From: Noviherbaspirillum suwonense
GTDB lineage: Bacteria; Pseudomonadota; Gammaproteobacteria; Burkholderiales; Burkholderiaceae_D
NCBI RefSeq assembly: GCF_900182955.1
Contig: NZ_FXUL01000026.1
Location: 1 to 64,000, forward strand
DNA length: 64,000 nt
Reading direction: 5' to 3'
This document shows positions 62,184 to 64,000 of this stretch, one piece after another (position 1 is the stretch's first letter; every line of letters starts with the position of its first letter). Both the position numbers and the translations under genes were made by a program. The notes beneath the pieces are model-generated. The model was not told the origin of the DNA, did no database searches, and was given only the letters and a program-made list of their open reading frames with translations.

Positions 62184-62604
62184 CCGTTAGGCAAAGTAAT
62201 CAGATAAGGTCCGCTGTCGGAAATTTTTACACGGGGGTGAAGCCATGACTGCGAGGTTGTGGCTTTTTTTTCGTGGGCTCTGCCTGTGCCGGCGGGCGCG
62301 GCCGGATCTGCCGGTCGCGTAATCAATTCATTTGCACGCCCTGCAGACAGCGTCGATTGCCTCTTGCACGAAACGTTGCCTTTCCTTATCGGTGCTAAGG
62401 AAACCGGCGAAATGCATTGCTTTGTCAGGCGATACCGTGCCCACTTCGGCAAGGAAATCAATTGAAATATGCCTGTCATTCAAGCTGGGATCGGATGACG
62501 GAAACGATGTAAGGCAGTCTCTTGTCTTGAGTGTCCCGACCTGCCGGACTAACCGTTCTGGCCGGCGGCCGGCCGCGAGCCGCCGGCCGCCTGGATACTT
62601 TCCG
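62184..62604. other. Intergenic region with a GC-rich hairpin
   Basis: A reverse frame ending at 62328-62330 reads HISIDFLAEVGTVSPDKAMH then FAGFLSTDKERQRFVQEAID, a natural-looking protein segment without a good start, possibly a decayed gene. A strong GC-rich hairpin lies at 62560-62591. Confidence 0.35.
62560..62591. repeat. GC-rich inverted repeat
   Basis: GGCGGCCGG-type and CCGCCGGCC-type arms face each other around a short GCGAG loop. It follows the DUF4148 terminator on the minus strand and might be part of a bidirectional stop. Confidence 0.45.
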
Positions 62605-62633
62605 GAAAAAACAAAAGCCGGCTGGCGCCGGCT
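62605..62633 (-). terminator. Rho-independent terminator of the DUF4148 gene
   Basis: On the minus strand AGCCGG CGCCAG CCGGCT (62633 to 62616) forms a 6-base GC stem and is followed by TTTGTTTTTTCC, a good T tract. It lies about 50 bases past the DUF4148 stop. Confidence 0.8.
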
Positions 62634-62681
62634 CCTGTCTGTTTCGGTCGAACCGCCCTGCCTGGCGCGGTCGTTTTCGGC

Positions 62682-62984
62682 TTAGCCGCCGAAGTAGGTG
62701 TCGTTTACATCGCCATAGTGGCGGATGGAGGCGGCGCGGATGGCTTCGGCGCGCACGTCCTGGCGGCTGCGGCCGCCGGCGGCATACACGGTGTCCTGGC
62801 CGTCATGCTGGCGCTGCGCGGTCGTGCCTTCGGCGGTGGCCTGGGCCAGGTCCTGGCGCACTTCGGCGCGGGTCAGGCGGGACTGGAAAGCGGCGTCCGG
62901 CGCGACGAATTCGGTCTGCTGGGCAAAGGCCGAACCGGTGGCAGCGAGGATGGCGACAGCGGCGAAGATATTCTTGACGTTCAT
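62682..62984 (-). CDS. DUF4148 periplasmic protein
   Basis: 100 residues from ATG 62982-62984. NVKNIFAAVAILAATGSAFA is a signal peptide ending AFA-QQ. The mature part LTRAEVRQDLAQATAEG and RRAD-type tail (GGRSRQDVRAEAIRAAS) match DUF4148, a family of small secreted proteins abundant in Burkholderiales. The function is unknown. It is followed by a clear terminator, so it is monocistronic. GGAG(TAC)ACC precedes the ATG. Confidence 0.9.
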   Translation of the reverse strand: MNVKNIFAAVAILAATGSAFAQQTEFVAPDAAFQSRLTRAEVRQDLAQATAEGTTAQRQHDGQDTVYAAGGRSRQDVRAEAIRAASIRHYGDVNDTYFGG

Positions 62985-63199
62985 GGTGTACTCCAAAATA
63001 AAGGTTGAGGAGGCGGGCACCGCAGTCAAGGCAATCATGAGTCTAGTCTGCCTGTCGGGTCCTGCCTCGCTGAGCCGCACCGGCTGGTGCGTTCATCGAT
63101 GGACACAGTGTACCGATACCCTCGGCTGCGAAAAACAGCGTTGCTGTCAATTCACCATTGCCGATTTCGAAATAATCAGCGCTCCCCCCGCCTCCGTCC

Positions 63200-64000
63200 T
63201 CAACCCTCGTAACGCCGGCTGCCCTCGAGAATGGCCTGCGTTCCCAGCACGCCGTTGAGCGCATCGAAGTCCAGCATGCGGCCGGCATTGCCCTTGTTGC
63301 TGCCGCTCTGGCGCAACTCGCCGAAGTAGGCTTCCAGCGCATGGGCCACCGCGCGCACCGTGCCGCCCGGGAAGATCGCTAGGCGGTAGCCGATCTCCTG
63401 CAGTTCCTGCGCATTCTTCAGCGGCGTCTTGCCGCCTTCCACCATGTTGGCCAGCAGCGGTACCCGGCTGGCGAAACGCTCGGTGACGATGCGCATCTGC
63501 GCCGCATCGCGGACGGCCTCAATGAACAGCACATCGGCGCCGGCTTCCAGGTAGGCTTCGCCGCGATCCAGCGCCGCCTCGAAGCCGTCGACCGCCACCG
63601 CATCGGTGCGCGCAACGATCAGGGTCTGGTCCGAAGCGCGGGCATCCAGCGCCGCCCGGATCTTGCCGACCATTTCGGCGGCGCCGATCAGCTGCTTGCC
63701 GTCGAGGTGGCCGCAGCGCTTCGGACTGGTCTGGTCCTCGAGCTGGATCGCCGACGCGCCGGCGCGCTCGAAGCGCCTGACGGTGCGCTGCACGTTCAAC
63801 GCATTGCCGTAACCGGTGTCTGCATCGATGATGACCGGCAGCGCGGTGCGCTCGCGGATGGTAGCCATGGTTTCGCAGACCTCGGCGAAACTGACCAGGC
63901 CGATGTCGGGCGCACCCAGGCGGGTGTAGGCGATGCTGGCGCCCGACAGGTACAGCGCTTCGAAGCCAGCGCGCTCGGCCATTAGCGCCGAGAATGCGTC
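63200..64000 (-). CDS. Isocitrate lyase/PEP mutase family enzyme (partial)
   Basis: The minus-strand frame runs from the window edge to a stop at 63200, so the N-terminus is missing. Visible features are FEALYLSGASIAYTRLGAPD, ALPVIIDADTGYGNALNVQR, the metal and substrate residues of AIQLEDQTSPKRCGHLDGK (KKCGH-type catalytic loop) and VARTDAVAVDGFEAALDRGE. This is the superfamily of 2-methylisocitrate lyase, oxaloacetate decarboxylase and carboxyphosphonoenolpyruvate mutase. KRCGH instead of KKCGH is common in the oxaloacetate-decarboxylase and PEP-mutase branches. The exact substrate cannot be told. Confidence 0.88.
   Translation of the reverse strand, partial: DAFSALMAERAGFEALYLSGASIAYTRLGAPDIGLVSFAEVCETMATIRERTALPVIIDADTGYGNALNVQRTVRRFERAGASAIQLEDQTSPKRCGHLDGKQLIGAAEMVGKIRAALDARASDQTLIVARTDAVAVDGFEAALDRGEAYLEAGADVLFIEAVRDAAQMRIVTERFASRVPLLANMVEGGKTPLKNAQELQEIGYRLAIFPGGTVRAVAHALEAYFGELRQSGSNKGNAGRMLDFDALNGVLGTQAILEGSRRYEG

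Overview
The window looks like a chromosomal segment of a motile, GC-rich betaproteobacterium of the order Burkholderiales, most likely Oxalobacteraceae-like (inference). The clues are a Bug/TctC periplasmic binding protein, a DUF4148 protein, a PEP-CTERM protein, a betaproteobacterial CysI-DUF934 pair, a DUF2970 protein and a FliB flagellin methylase. No rRNA, tRNA or CRISPR array was recognised.

Layout. 1-141 is the ClpB C-terminus. 930-3251 encodes an unusual protein: an IS21 IstA-like transposase region with an apparently dead DDE site, fused to receiver, PAS and GAF domains and followed by a frameshifted PAS remnant. 3913-6671 is a NarL-type sensor kinase/regulator pair. 6672-7442 holds a decayed reverse-strand frame with phasin-like composition. 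7443-18933 is a tightly packed nine-gene signalling operon: REC-PAS-PAS-GGDEF-EAL-REC protein, MglA-type GTPase, histidine kinase, receiver fused to a PilB/GspE ATPase, small protein, HDOD protein, second histidine kinase, REC-HD-GYP protein and a single receiver. A paralogue of the 3913 kinase faces it at 18896-21022.

21553-30698 is mainly respiratory and sulfur metabolism: two multiheme cytochromes c, CysI-like reductase, DUF934, DUF2970, TyrB and a cyanide-insensitive (CioAB) oxidase with its DUF2474 subunit. 30979-38202 is mixed: MocR regulator, DHA2 efflux pump, DUF5996, HIRAN-like protein, PAS-GGDEF cyclase and EamA transporter. 38365-44558 is a catabolic unit: an IclR regulator diverges from a Bug protein, Baeyer-Villiger monooxygenase, class III CoA-transferase and patatin-like hydrolase, with two palindromic candidate operators between them. 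This suggests ketone to ester to acid to acyl-CoA degradation (inference).

45079-59936 is a late flagellar region (FlgK, glycosyltransferase, FliD, FliC, FliB, FlgL, FliS) interspersed with SerC, an ATP-grasp protein and an NlpC/P60 lipoprotein. 59937-64000 holds an IS5-family relic, a collagen-like lipoprotein, a PEP-CTERM protein, a DUF4148 protein and a partial isocitrate-lyase/PEP-mutase family gene.

The two most novel-looking objects are the transposase-derived signalling protein at 930-3251 and the GTPase/c-di-GMP/PilB-type operon at 7443-18933. The operon combines FimX-like, MglA-like and PilB-like parts in one transcription unit without any pilus structural genes in view.
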